In this document: one piece after another, positions 56,256 to 64,000 of the stretch
Layout: each line of letters opens with the position of its first letter
How positions within the stretch are numbered: position 1 is the first letter of the stretch
NCBI GenBank assembly: GCA_964577955.1
Contig: CAZOAZ010000021.1
Location: 31,974 to 95,973, forward strand
Source: CADEEX01 sp964577955
GTDB taxonomy: Bacteria > Acidobacteriota > Vicinamibacteria > Vicinamibacterales > CAVVIG01
Length of the DNA: 64,000 bases
Reading direction: 5' to 3'
Program-made: the position numbers and the translations under genes
The notes under the pieces: generated by a model
Databases searched by the model: none
Seen by the model: only the letters and a program-made list of their open reading frames with translations
What the model was told of the DNA's origin: nothing

Positions 56256-59231
56256 GTGAAGATTCAGTTCGACGCGAATCAGCAATTCCAGCAGGACGCT
56301 GTGGCGTCCGTGGTGGACTTGTTCGACGGCCAGCCGGAGGGCGCCCCGGACTATTCGGTCATGCATTTGGCCAGCTTCGGTCCGCTCTTTGCCGGCCAGG
56401 AGCAAACCGAACTGGGCGTCGGCAACCGCCTCGTGCTGGATCGCGAGGCGCTGCGCGAAAACACTCGCGCCATTCAGGCACGCAACGATGTCGCGACTCC
56501 AGATCCAGCCGCGGCGCTCGACGCGTGGGAGCTGTTCGACGTGCCGGCCAACGCTGTGCGCCAATGCCCCCACTTCTCGGTGGAAATGGAGACCGGCACT
56601 GGTAAGACCTACGTTTACCTCCGGACCATCTTCGAGCTGTCGCGCAAGTACGGATTTCGGAAATTCGTCATTGTCGTGCCGAGCGTCGCCATTCGTGAGG
56701 GGGTGCTCAAGAACATCGAGATCACGCGCGAGCACTTTCGAGGCCTATTCAACAACCTGGCGTTCGAACACTTCGTGTACGATGCGAAGTCGGTGAACCG
56801 GCTGCGACAGTTCGCACTAAGCACAACGCTTCAGATCCTGGTCATCAACATCGACGCCTTTCGTAAGAACTTCACCGGCACTGAGGCCGAGCAGAAGAGC
56901 AACGTCATCTATAAAGAGAGCGACAAACTGTCCGGGCGCCAACCGATCGAATTCGTCCAAGCCGCCAGGCCCATCGTTATCGTCGATGAACCACAGAGTG
57001 TTGACAGTACGGAGAAGTCTCAGGAAGCCATCAAGGCGCTGAACCCGCTCTGCACGCTCCGTTACTCGGCCACCCACAAGAATCCGTACAACCTCGTTTA
57101 CCGCCTCGATCCAGTGCGTGCTTTTGAATTGCGCCTAGTGAAGCAGATTGTCGTCGGCAGCGCCGTTGTGCAAAGTGCGGTGAACGACGCGTTCGTGCGC
57201 GTCGAGAAGGTGGACTACAAGACCGGCATCAAGGCAAAGCTCCGCATTCAGGCGCAGACGGCCAAGGGACCGAAAGAGAAGCCCGTTACGGTGAGGCAAG
57301 GCGCCGACCTCTACGCCCTATCCGATCAGCGAGCGATCTATCAGCAGGGATACTCCATCGCAGAGATCAGCGCTGAACCGGGCCACGAGTTCGTTCGCTT
57401 TAGCAACGGACGCGTCCTCAAGCCGGGTGAAGAGATGGGCGGCCTTCGAGACGATGTCTGGCGGCTGCAAATCCGTCAGACGGTGCAGCGTCATCTGGAA
57501 AAGGAGGTCGAACTGAGGAGCCGCGGCATCAAGGTGCTGACGCTCTTCTTCATCGACCGAGTGTCCAACTATCGCGACTACGACGCCGACGGAAAGGCGG
57601 TCGCAGGCAGGTTCGCCGACGCCTTCGAAGCGGCGCTATCCGAGCTTGCAAAGGAGCCCCGTTTCGCCGGACTCGAAACCGTCACGTTGCCGGTTGGCCA
57701 GGTACACAACGGCTACTTCGCTCAGGACCGGAAGGGCGTGCTCAAAGATACCCGCGGCGACACGCAGGCCGACGATGAGGTGTACGACTTGATCATGAAG
57801 GACAAGGAGCGATTGCTTTCTCTGGGCGAGCCGCTCCGGTTCATCTTCAGCCACTCGGCGTTGCGCGAGGGGTGGGACAACCCGAACGTCTTCCAGATCT
57901 GCAACCTGCGCGAGATGACGTCTGAGCGCGAGCGCCGCCAGACGCTCGGTCGGGGACTGCGCCTGCCCGTGGATCAACATGGCGTCCGCGTGATGGACGA
58001 TGCCGTGAACCGCCTGTATGTAATGGCGAATGAGAGTTATGAGGACTTCGCCAAGGCACTCCAGAGGGAGTACGAAGAGGATTGTGGCGTCACGTTCGGG
58101 AAGCTGCCCCTCACCGCGCTGGCGCGCCTGATGCGCGTCATTGATGGACGCGGCGTGCCTATCGGGCGGGACGAAGCAGAGGGGATTCGCAAGGCGCTCG
58201 TCGAACAAAAGATGCTGGATGCCGAGGGGCGGATTCAACCCGCCTTCGACCCGCGCCGCAAGGACTTCAAGCTCGAACTGCCCGAGGAATCTGCTGACAT
58301 CCGAGTCACGGTGATCGACTTACTGTCGTCCTACCAGATCGAGCGGCACATCCGCCGGGAGCGCGACCAGGGGACCAACCCTGTCAATAGACAGGTGCGG
58401 CTCAGCCCAGAGTTCTCCGCATTGTGGGAGCACATCAAGCCGCGCACGACCTACCGCGTGGAGTTCGAGACCGACAAGCTCGTCGAGCGTGCCGCCGACG
58501 CGATCCGCGAGATGGGCAAGGTTGAGGCGCCGAGTATCCGAGTCACCTCCGCACAGGTCAACGTGCAGAGGTCTGGCGTCAGCGCGGTCGCCACACGCGT
58601 ATCCGAGGAAGACGTGCGGTTTGTGGGTCCGCTGCCGGACATCCTGGCGTACCTGCAGAACGAAACCGAGCTGACGCGTTCGACCATTGTCCGCATCCTG
58701 AAGACATCGGAACGCCTCGGCGACTTTCTCGTTAACCCGCAGCGGTTCATGGATCAGGTCGCCGCGATCCTCAAGAACGAGCTGCACCGGCTACTTATCG
58801 ACGGCATTAGGTACGAGCGCATCGCGCCCGATGGGCCGCACGCTTCATGGGAGATGACGCTATTCGACAACAAGGAGCTGGTTAACTACCTGACGTCGCT
58901 ACAGGTGAAGAAGGCGCCCTGGGAGTGGGTGGAGTACGACTCGGAAGTGGAGCGCGAGTTCGCCACGAGGCTCAACGAACGGGAGGATATCAAGCTGTTC
59001 GTGAAGTTGCCTTCGTGGTTCAAGGTCAATACGCCGATCGGCACCTACAATCCCGACTGGGCGATCTTGAAGCACGATGGCCGGGCGCTCTATCTCGCAC
59101 GCGAGACGAAGAGCACGAAGGACTTCCTGAAGCTACGGAATCCAGAGGCCGATAAAGTCCGCTGCGGCGCGAGCCATTTCGAGGCGATTGGTGTGCCATT
59201 CGAGGTGGTTGTCAGCGCAGACGAAGTGTAG
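56256..59231 (+). CDS. res: type III restriction subunit (Res helicase-nuclease)
   Basis: 991 residues from GTG 56256. Walker A METGTGKTYVYLRTI (G114-T118), DEPQ motif IVIVDEPQSV (244-247), helicase C-terminal motif QTLGRGLRLPVDQHG, and a C-terminal nuclease with NPDWAILKHDGR then YLARETKSTK (about residue 931 on; D, E and K of the PD-(D/E)XK site). It is the ATP-driven cleaving subunit that acts with Mod. No frame breaks, so the system looks active. Confidence 0.93.
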   Translation: MKIQFDANQQFQQDAVASVVDLFDGQPEGAPDYSVMHLASFGPLFAGQEQTELGVGNRLVLDREALRENTRAIQARNDVATPDPAAALDAWELFDVPANAVRQCPHFSVEMETGTGKTYVYLRTIFELSRKYGFRKFVIVVPSVAIREGVLKNIEITREHFRGLFNNLAFEHFVYDAKSVNRLRQFALSTTLQILVINIDAFRKNFTGTEAEQKSNVIYKESDKLSGRQPIEFVQAARPIVIVDEPQSVDSTEKSQEAIKALNPLCTLRYSATHKNPYNLVYRLDPVRAFELRLVKQIVVGSAVVQSAVNDAFVRVEKVDYKTGIKAKLRIQAQTAKGPKEKPVTVRQGADLYALSDQRAIYQQGYSIAEISAEPGHEFVRFSNGRVLKPGEEMGGLRDDVWRLQIRQTVQRHLEKEVELRSRGIKVLTLFFIDRVSNYRDYDADGKAVAGRFADAFEAALSELAKEPRFAGLETVTLPVGQVHNGYFAQDRKGVLKDTRGDTQADDEVYDLIMKDKERLLSLGEPLRFIFSHSALREGWDNPNVFQICNLREMTSERERRQTLGRGLRLPVDQHGVRVMDDAVNRLYVMANESYEDFAKALQREYEEDCGVTFGKLPLTALARLMRVIDGRGVPIGRDEAEGIRKALVEQKMLDAEGRIQPAFDPRRKDFKLELPEESADIRVTVIDLLSSYQIERHIRRERDQGTNPVNRQVRLSPEFSALWEHIKPRTTYRVEFETDKLVERAADAIREMGKVEAPSIRVTSAQVNVQRSGVSAVATRVSEEDVRFVGPLPDILAYLQNETELTRSTIVRILKTSERLGDFLVNPQRFMDQVAAILKNELHRLLIDGIRYERIAPDGPHASWEMTLFDNKELVNYLTSLQVKKAPWEWVEYDSEVEREFATRLNEREDIKLFVKLPSWFKVNTPIGTYNPDWAILKHDGRALYLARETKSTKDFLKLRNPEADKVRCGASHFEAIGVPFEVVVSADEV

Positions 59232-59338
59232 CGGCGTGAGTTCAGACTAGGTAAGTCCAGGCCCACCATAGCTTGCGCGTTCCTCAACCGACAACCATTC
59301 AACATCCTCGAGGAGGTGCAACTCTCCCATCGTTCTCG

Positions 59339-61522
59339 TCAGCCTTCCTCCTCGTCGTCATCATCCGGTTCGTCATCTTCGTCGTCAGCGGCCATGGCGT
59401 TGACGTAGTCTCGGCGTATTTTGCGCAGGGAAGTCCCGCTTGTCTGATCAGTCTCAAAAAACCACCAGCCGCCAGTTCGCTTACCGGCAATGGCGGTGGC
59501 CGCCTCCGTTGGTCGCTCGTAAACGACGCCGTCCACTTCGACGCGGCCATCTGCGAGCAATGTTGCGACGTGGCGGCTGAGTTTCTTCCGGGCTGGATAC
59601 AGGGTCATGCCTGCCGTCAGTACGCCCGCGTTTATCAAATCAGCGAGCCGGACCTTCTTACGTAGCCTGGGTTTTCGGTCGGAAGAGAAGCCGGATTTGT
59701 GATTCGGTGGCACCGGCCAGATTTGAGTGATGGCCTCAATCAGCTCCTGAGTCCGTGTTTCGATCGCTTCATCGGTCCACTGATCGCCCGCCTTCTTCAG
59801 TAGCTCTCGGTTGAGGAATAGGACGTCGTTCTTTTCGAGCCCCTCACGTTTGCCACCGACGCCGATCCATGGGCCGTTGGACACTTTCGAGTTCAGCTTC
59901 AGGGTGAGGAGCGTCAGGTTGCCAAGCGTGTGAATACTGCGATCGCGCTCAGACTCGTCGCGTCCGTTTAAGGGCCAGTGGCTCGCCCATTTTCTTGGCA
60001 TCACGTGCTCGATCGCGAGATTGCCACGCGCGACCCGCTCGTTCCCAAGGCCTGCCTTTCCGTCCTTCCATCCGCGCTTGTGGTCCTCGATGGCTTCGAG
60101 GACCATCCTGAGTCGTCCTCGGCCGAGGCGTCGGTAGGCGAGCAGCGATGCCAATTCGTCGCGAAGTTCGGCGTCATCCGGCCAGTACTGGCTGCTGCCA
60201 GACTGACTGGCAAGATAGGTCTCGATGTGGTCCCCGATGCTCTTGCGATCGGATCGTCGTGCCAAAGCAACGAGATCGGCGACGACCTTGTTATAACCCT
60301 TTGTGGTTGCGCGAACCAGCATGCGACGAACCATCCAGCTTTCGATGACATCGAGCGACTTGACCAGCTGGGCACCCGGCACCGTCGGCTGCTCGGGGTC
60401 CAGCAACCAGACGACGAGTGGCTTGATGACCTCGCTCTCGAGCACCCCGGTTCGATAGCCGAACAGGCCCAGCCGGTCGATAGTCCCGGTTGTAGTGGAT
60501 GCAGCACTGATGAAGTCGCGATAGACGATCGATGAGCGATGGATCTGTTGAATCAGTGCCGGCATCCCCATTGCGGCGTCATGATCGGCAAATCGCTTGA
60601 AGCGATCGAACACCTCACGAGCGACGACTTCCTCTCCCGTCCGCGCAACGAGCCAATGATTCAAGAAGATCGACGAACGGGGATACCGCAGTCGGCCGAC
60701 GTTGATCTCAGTTTCCCAGAATGCCGTCTCGAAATCTTTCCGGTGCTTCTGGTAGAAGTCCTCGACGTCCGTGCCAGCGTCAAGTAGTCGCTGGAAGATG
60801 AAGTTCTTTATCAGATCCGCGGCAGTCAGTTGGGCGCCTCTTGCGTTCAGCGTCTCGAAGATTTCCTGAGCATTTTCGTCGATCGTGAGATCGATCACGA
60901 CCAGCTGCAGCAGGTCGCGCGCGACCGTCTCGACAGCAGCGGCTCTGGTCGCGACGGCATCAGGCCCTTTCGCCGTCAACCACTCCCGCGCCTGCTCACT
61001 GAAGAATCGATGCGCCTCGACCATTCGTTCGCCGCCGTGCGCGAGGGAGTCATAGTTCACCGGGGGCTTCGCCGCCATCACGGCATTGAACGCCGGCCGG
61101 TCTTTGTTGGTTGGCCAGACCTTGAATCGATCCGTGTGCGTGGAGCAAAACGCTTCCGCGTTCGCGACGAGCGGTTCAATCCGCATCGCAGGCTGCTGCG
61201 CGCCGACGGCCATCAACTCGGCATGAAGTGCGTCCAACAACAATTGCAACGTTGTCAGCCGCTGTTGACCGTCGATGATGATTCGCTCCTGCATCTGGCC
61301 AGTCTGTTTCTGAACCTGCTGTAGAACGACTGCGCCTAGAAAGTGCGGGTAGTGCTTTCCTGCCGGATGAGCGAGCACGCGCTCGGTGACGCGAATCACG
61401 TCCTCCCAGAGGGGCTCCCACTGGTTTTCTTCGTTCCAAACGTAGGGACGCTGGAAGAGAGGGACCACTAGTCGCTGCGGCTGCATGAAGACCATTTGTG
61501 GTGTGCGAACTTGCGTTTCCAC
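59339..61522 (-). CDS. GmrSD-like DUF262/DUF1524 protein with C-terminal RAMA domain
   Basis: 727 residues, ATG 61522. The ParB-like DUF262 NTPase region has VPLFQRPYVWNEENQW (residues 20-36) and ERIIIDGQQRLTTLQLLLDA (residues 79-98, DGQQR at 84-88). The DUF1524 HNH nuclease reads LAIEHVMPRKWAS near residue 505. The C-terminal RAMA domain (VRLADLINAGVLTAGMTLYP, VEVDGVVYERPTEAATAIAG) commonly binds modified bases. It ends in an acidic tail. This fits a modification-dependent type IV restriction enzyme. It converges on the type III res gene. Confidence 0.87.
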   Translation of the reverse strand: METQVRTPQMVFMQPQRLVVPLFQRPYVWNEENQWEPLWEDVIRVTERVLAHPAGKHYPHFLGAVVLQQVQKQTGQMQERIIIDGQQRLTTLQLLLDALHAELMAVGAQQPAMRIEPLVANAEAFCSTHTDRFKVWPTNKDRPAFNAVMAAKPPVNYDSLAHGGERMVEAHRFFSEQAREWLTAKGPDAVATRAAAVETVARDLLQLVVIDLTIDENAQEIFETLNARGAQLTAADLIKNFIFQRLLDAGTDVEDFYQKHRKDFETAFWETEINVGRLRYPRSSIFLNHWLVARTGEEVVAREVFDRFKRFADHDAAMGMPALIQQIHRSSIVYRDFISAASTTTGTIDRLGLFGYRTGVLESEVIKPLVVWLLDPEQPTVPGAQLVKSLDVIESWMVRRMLVRATTKGYNKVVADLVALARRSDRKSIGDHIETYLASQSGSSQYWPDDAELRDELASLLAYRRLGRGRLRMVLEAIEDHKRGWKDGKAGLGNERVARGNLAIEHVMPRKWASHWPLNGRDESERDRSIHTLGNLTLLTLKLNSKVSNGPWIGVGGKREGLEKNDVLFLNRELLKKAGDQWTDEAIETRTQELIEAITQIWPVPPNHKSGFSSDRKPRLRKKVRLADLINAGVLTAGMTLYPARKKLSRHVATLLADGRVEVDGVVYERPTEAATAIAGKRTGGWWFFETDQTSGTSLRKIRRDYVNAMAADDEDDEPDDDDEEEG

Positions 61523-61870
61523 GGAATCGCGCCCCCCTTAGGTGTGTAGCGGCGTCAGCTTAGCTGATCCATGGAGGTTTGCGTCGCGGTCTGAGGGGGG
61601 ATTGGCGGGCCGCGTCCGAGTACGGACTACAGAGTGCGCATGTGCGCGCGAGTCCTACCGGCGTTGACAGCCACATGGGCGGCCGTGTTGGGAACGGCGC
61701 CCTATCCCTCCGGTTCACAGCGAAATCTTCCTTACCGCCAAAGAAATTTCCCCGAACAACCTGAGACTGGGCGGGCGGCTCGGCCCGGGATCCGCAGGAA
61801 TGGCCGTTGATTTCGATGACCATCGCAGATCTCGCGTGGTACACGCGTTGCTCAAGCGCGAAGGTCAGTC
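61523..61870. promoter_or_regulatory. promoter region with a 13-nt palindrome
   Basis: The 348 nt to the right of the GmrSD-like gene include TCAGCT-T-AGCTGA (61555-61567), 33 nt upstream of its ATG, where an operator could lie. I see no gene or other structure in the rest. Confidence 0.35.
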
Positions 61871-62266
61871 ATGAAGCGACCCCTTCTCGCCGCCCTCGCC
61901 ATCTTCGCCGCCTGGATGCTGGTCGACTTGTTCCTCCATCGTCTCTTTTTGGCCCCCCTCTACGAAGCCAGCCGGGAGCTGTGGCGACCATTCGATCAGA
62001 TGAACGTGACGCTGATCTACGCCGTGACCCTCCTGCTGATCGGCGTGTTTGTCAGCATCTACACTCTGCTGGTGCGGCCCAAATCGCTGCGCGCTGGCCT
62101 CGCGTTGGGCGCGCTGGTCGGGTTGATGCTCGGTCTCTCGGTCGGGTTGGGCACATTCATTCACATGCCGATTCCGGCGGCCGTGGCATGGGGCTGGTTC
62201 GTCGGTGGCTGGTTGAAAGGGCTCGTCGCCGGCGCGATCGTCGGGGCCACGATCGTCGAGTCCTGA
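61871..62266 (+). CDS. small membrane protein
   Basis: 131 residues. Four hydrophobic segments: MKRPLLAALAIFAAWMLVD, NVTLIYAVTLLLIGVFVSI, GLALGALVGLMLGLSVGLG, GWLKGLVAGAIVGATIV. The helix hairpins with many Gly suggest a compact integral protein of the type seen in uncharacterised DUF families. Not associated by spacing with the defence cluster. Confidence 0.75.
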   Translation: MKRPLLAALAIFAAWMLVDLFLHRLFLAPLYEASRELWRPFDQMNVTLIYAVTLLLIGVFVSIYTLLVRPKSLRAGLALGALVGLMLGLSVGLGTFIHMPIPAAVAWGWFVGGWLKGLVAGAIVGATIVES

Positions 62267-62354
62267 ACCCGCCGCGCACAGATGCAAGGTCGACGCGGTC
62301 TGTTCACAAGAGCACAAGTCAGTCGCCGGCGTGTCGTTACGATCGGTCCCAGTG

Positions 62355-62633
62355 ATGGCACCCACACAAACACGACACGACGATGTCGTCGTGCAGCGCC
62401 GGTTCGGACAGTCGGCGTCCACGCGCGCGGTGACGCAGATCTACGCGATCACCTACCCGGGCCATTCGGACCGCGGCAGCGAGCACGAGAGCTACGCCGA
62501 AGCCGAAGAGATGGCGATCGCGATCGGGAGGGACCACAAGGTCACCGTCTGGTTCGAGGAGACTCCCCAGAGTGGAAGGCGCATCCTCCTGGCGGATTTC
62601 CGAAGCGCAGACGTTCCACCGGCCGGCGGGTGA
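62355..62633 (+). CDS. hypothetical small protein
   Basis: 92 residues from ATG 62355; a GTG at 62331 is possible. The core ITYPGHSDRGSEHESYAEAE and EMAIAIGRDHKVTVWFEETP has the layout of short DUF2188-like proteins, but I cannot assign it. The stop overlaps the next GTG (GTGA), so it is translationally coupled to that gene. Confidence 0.55.
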   Translation: MAPTQTRHDDVVVQRRFGQSASTRAVTQIYAITYPGHSDRGSEHESYAEAEEMAIAIGRDHKVTVWFEETPQSGRRILLADFRSADVPPAGG

Positions 62634-63169
62634 CCGCTGCGGCATCGCGCATGGGGTCACTGCAGGAACTGCTCGCGTGCGACGATCGCCGCGCGCTCGA
62701 GTTCTTCGTGCTCCGCTTGCAGGACGTCGCGGATGAGACCACGGACCGCGAGGAACTGCTCTACAACGCGAGCGTCCTGGCGCACTACGCGCTCGTCTCG
62801 ACCCAAGTCTGGCGCGATCTGCCCGCGCCGGCTGGACTGGGTGCGGTGTTCGATCACTTCGTCTTTGTCGCTGACCGGACTCTGCTGAGCAACGGCCCGA
62901 TGATGGAGGCGGCCGGCGCGCAGTGCCTCCTGCTCACGGGATTCTTCGAAGACCAGATGCGTCACCGCTACAACATCCGCTGGTACGCGCAGCTGGGCGC
63001 GGGGTTTTTCAGCCGCGCGGCGGCGGCGGAGCGCTCGCCTCGCAAAGCGCGGTTGCTCGCGGCGATGGCCCACCGCTTCGAGCCCTGGCGCCGCCGGCAT
63101 GCGCAGATCAGCCGTGAACTGCGCGACCAGCCGTACCTCCTCGCGCCGTTGCCCGCGCCTCCCGAGTAG
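62630..63169 (+). CDS. hypothetical helical protein
   Basis: 179 residues from GTG 62630; an ATG at 62651 is an alternative. Mostly helical: ELLYNASVLAHYALVSTQVW, GLGAVFDHFVFVADRTLLSN, HRYNIRWYAQLGAGFFSRAA, and an Arg-rich end. No signal peptide, no catalytic motif, not recognised. It lies just before groES and may be an adjacent but independent gene. Confidence 0.65.
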   Translation: MTAAASRMGSLQELLACDDRRALEFFVLRLQDVADETTDREELLYNASVLAHYALVSTQVWRDLPAPAGLGAVFDHFVFVADRTLLSNGPMMEAAGAQCLLLTGFFEDQMRHRYNIRWYAQLGAGFFSRAAAAERSPRKARLLAAMAHRFEPWRRRHAQISRELRDQPYLLAPLPAPPE

Positions 63170-63280
63170 CCGGGGCGCTGTTCGATTGTGCACACGTGCC
63201 GTGTGCCGTCCACGGCGACAATGACTTGCACGTCCCATCCATCCGGTCCGCGCATTCCAGGTCAGCGGGAGTCGAACAGC

Positions 63281-63609
63281 ATGCACATCAGACCACTTCA
63301 CGATCGCGTCATCGTCCAACGTCTCGACGAGGGCGAACAGCGCGTCGGCGGCATCATCATCCCCGACTCCGCCAAAGAGAAGCCCCAGCAGGGCAAGGTG
63401 ATCGCGACCGGCGCCGGCAAGATCCGCGATGACGGCGAGCGCCAGCCGCCGGATCTCAAAGCCGGCGATCTGATCCTGTTCGGCAAGTATTCGGGACAGG
63501 ACATCAAAATCGAAGGTGAGGAGTACCTCATCATGCGCGAAGAAGACGTGCTCGGCGTGATCGGGCCCGTCGCCGCGCAGCCACAGCAGCAGAAGCAGGA
63601 GCAGGACTA

Positions 63610-63610
<1 letters not shown>
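63281..63610 (+). CDS. groES: co-chaperonin GroES
   Basis: 109 residues from ATG 63281. Starts MHIRPLHDRVIVQRLDEGEQ, with the mobile loop EQRVGGIIIPDSAKEKPQQG and the end EEYLIMREEDVLGVIG, plus a Gln-rich extra tail of about 14 residues. It caps GroEL. The stop TAA overlaps the groEL ATG by one base. Confidence 0.97.

Positions 63611-64000
<390 letters not shown>

Noticed and set aside
48600..59231. DISARM or BREX system
   Set aside because: The SNF2 gene recalls DrmD, but no DrmA/DrmB, PglZ or BrxC gene is present; the methylase-nuclease pair is type III.

Overview
The window is GC-rich bacterial chromosome with dense, mostly well-spaced genes. The mix of families (a CorE-like ECF sigma factor with a cysteine-rich tail, DUF2934, a PII-NG-like protein beside an RND pump, many SHOCT/DUF302/DUF2892-type small proteins) makes me think of an environmental Acidobacteriota bacterium, perhaps Vicinamibacteria. 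That is an inference from gene content only and was not tested.

1-31 kb is a heavy-metal resistance region. On the left are three related secreted helical-repeat proteins and a CorE-like ECF sigma factor. Next comes a minus-strand operon: small CFCC cysteine protein, TolC, lipoprotein adaptor, CzcA-type RND pump, small secreted protein. An outer-membrane barrel, a P1B-2 ATPase and a CzcD-type CDF transporter follow. A second plus-strand operon holds another CFCCC protein, TolC, adaptor, CzcA pump, PII-like protein, a tiny membrane protein, a PCYCGC protein and another tiny membrane protein. The CzcA intramembrane motifs (DFGxxxDG) and the ATPase classes point to divalent cations (Zn, Cd, Co) rather than Cu/Ag. 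At 24.8-26.8 kb lies a graveyard of the same kinds of genes: a broken barrel, an RND remnant, a broken IS630 transposase and a P-type ATPase remnant. It is followed by an intact P1B-4 ATPase.

29-46 kb is a stress and metabolism stretch: 7Fe ferredoxin, dihydrolipoyl dehydrogenase, zinc alcohol dehydrogenase, a third P1B ATPase with an unusual APC motif, a PaaK-like adenylating enzyme, MgtC, DUF302, a Met-rich SHOCT protein, a sigma/anti-sigma pair, and a third tripartite RND pump of the drug-exporter-like type. It ends with a truncated lipoprotein remnant and a small membrane protein.

46.8-48.4 kb holds a tyrosine integrase and a 48-nt fragment of a tRNA-Pro gene followed by a terminator, which is an island boundary. 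From 48.6 to 61.5 kb there is a compact defence cluster: a GHKL/MORC-like ATPase, a SNF2 helicase, a class II Fic protein with a C-terminal winged helix and a repeated operator in front of it, a type III Mod methylase and Res helicase-nuclease, and a convergent GmrSD-like DUF262/DUF1524 protein with a RAMA domain. The right end carries three small unrecognised genes and the groES-groEL operon, groEL running off the edge. I saw no rRNA, complete tRNA or CRISPR array.
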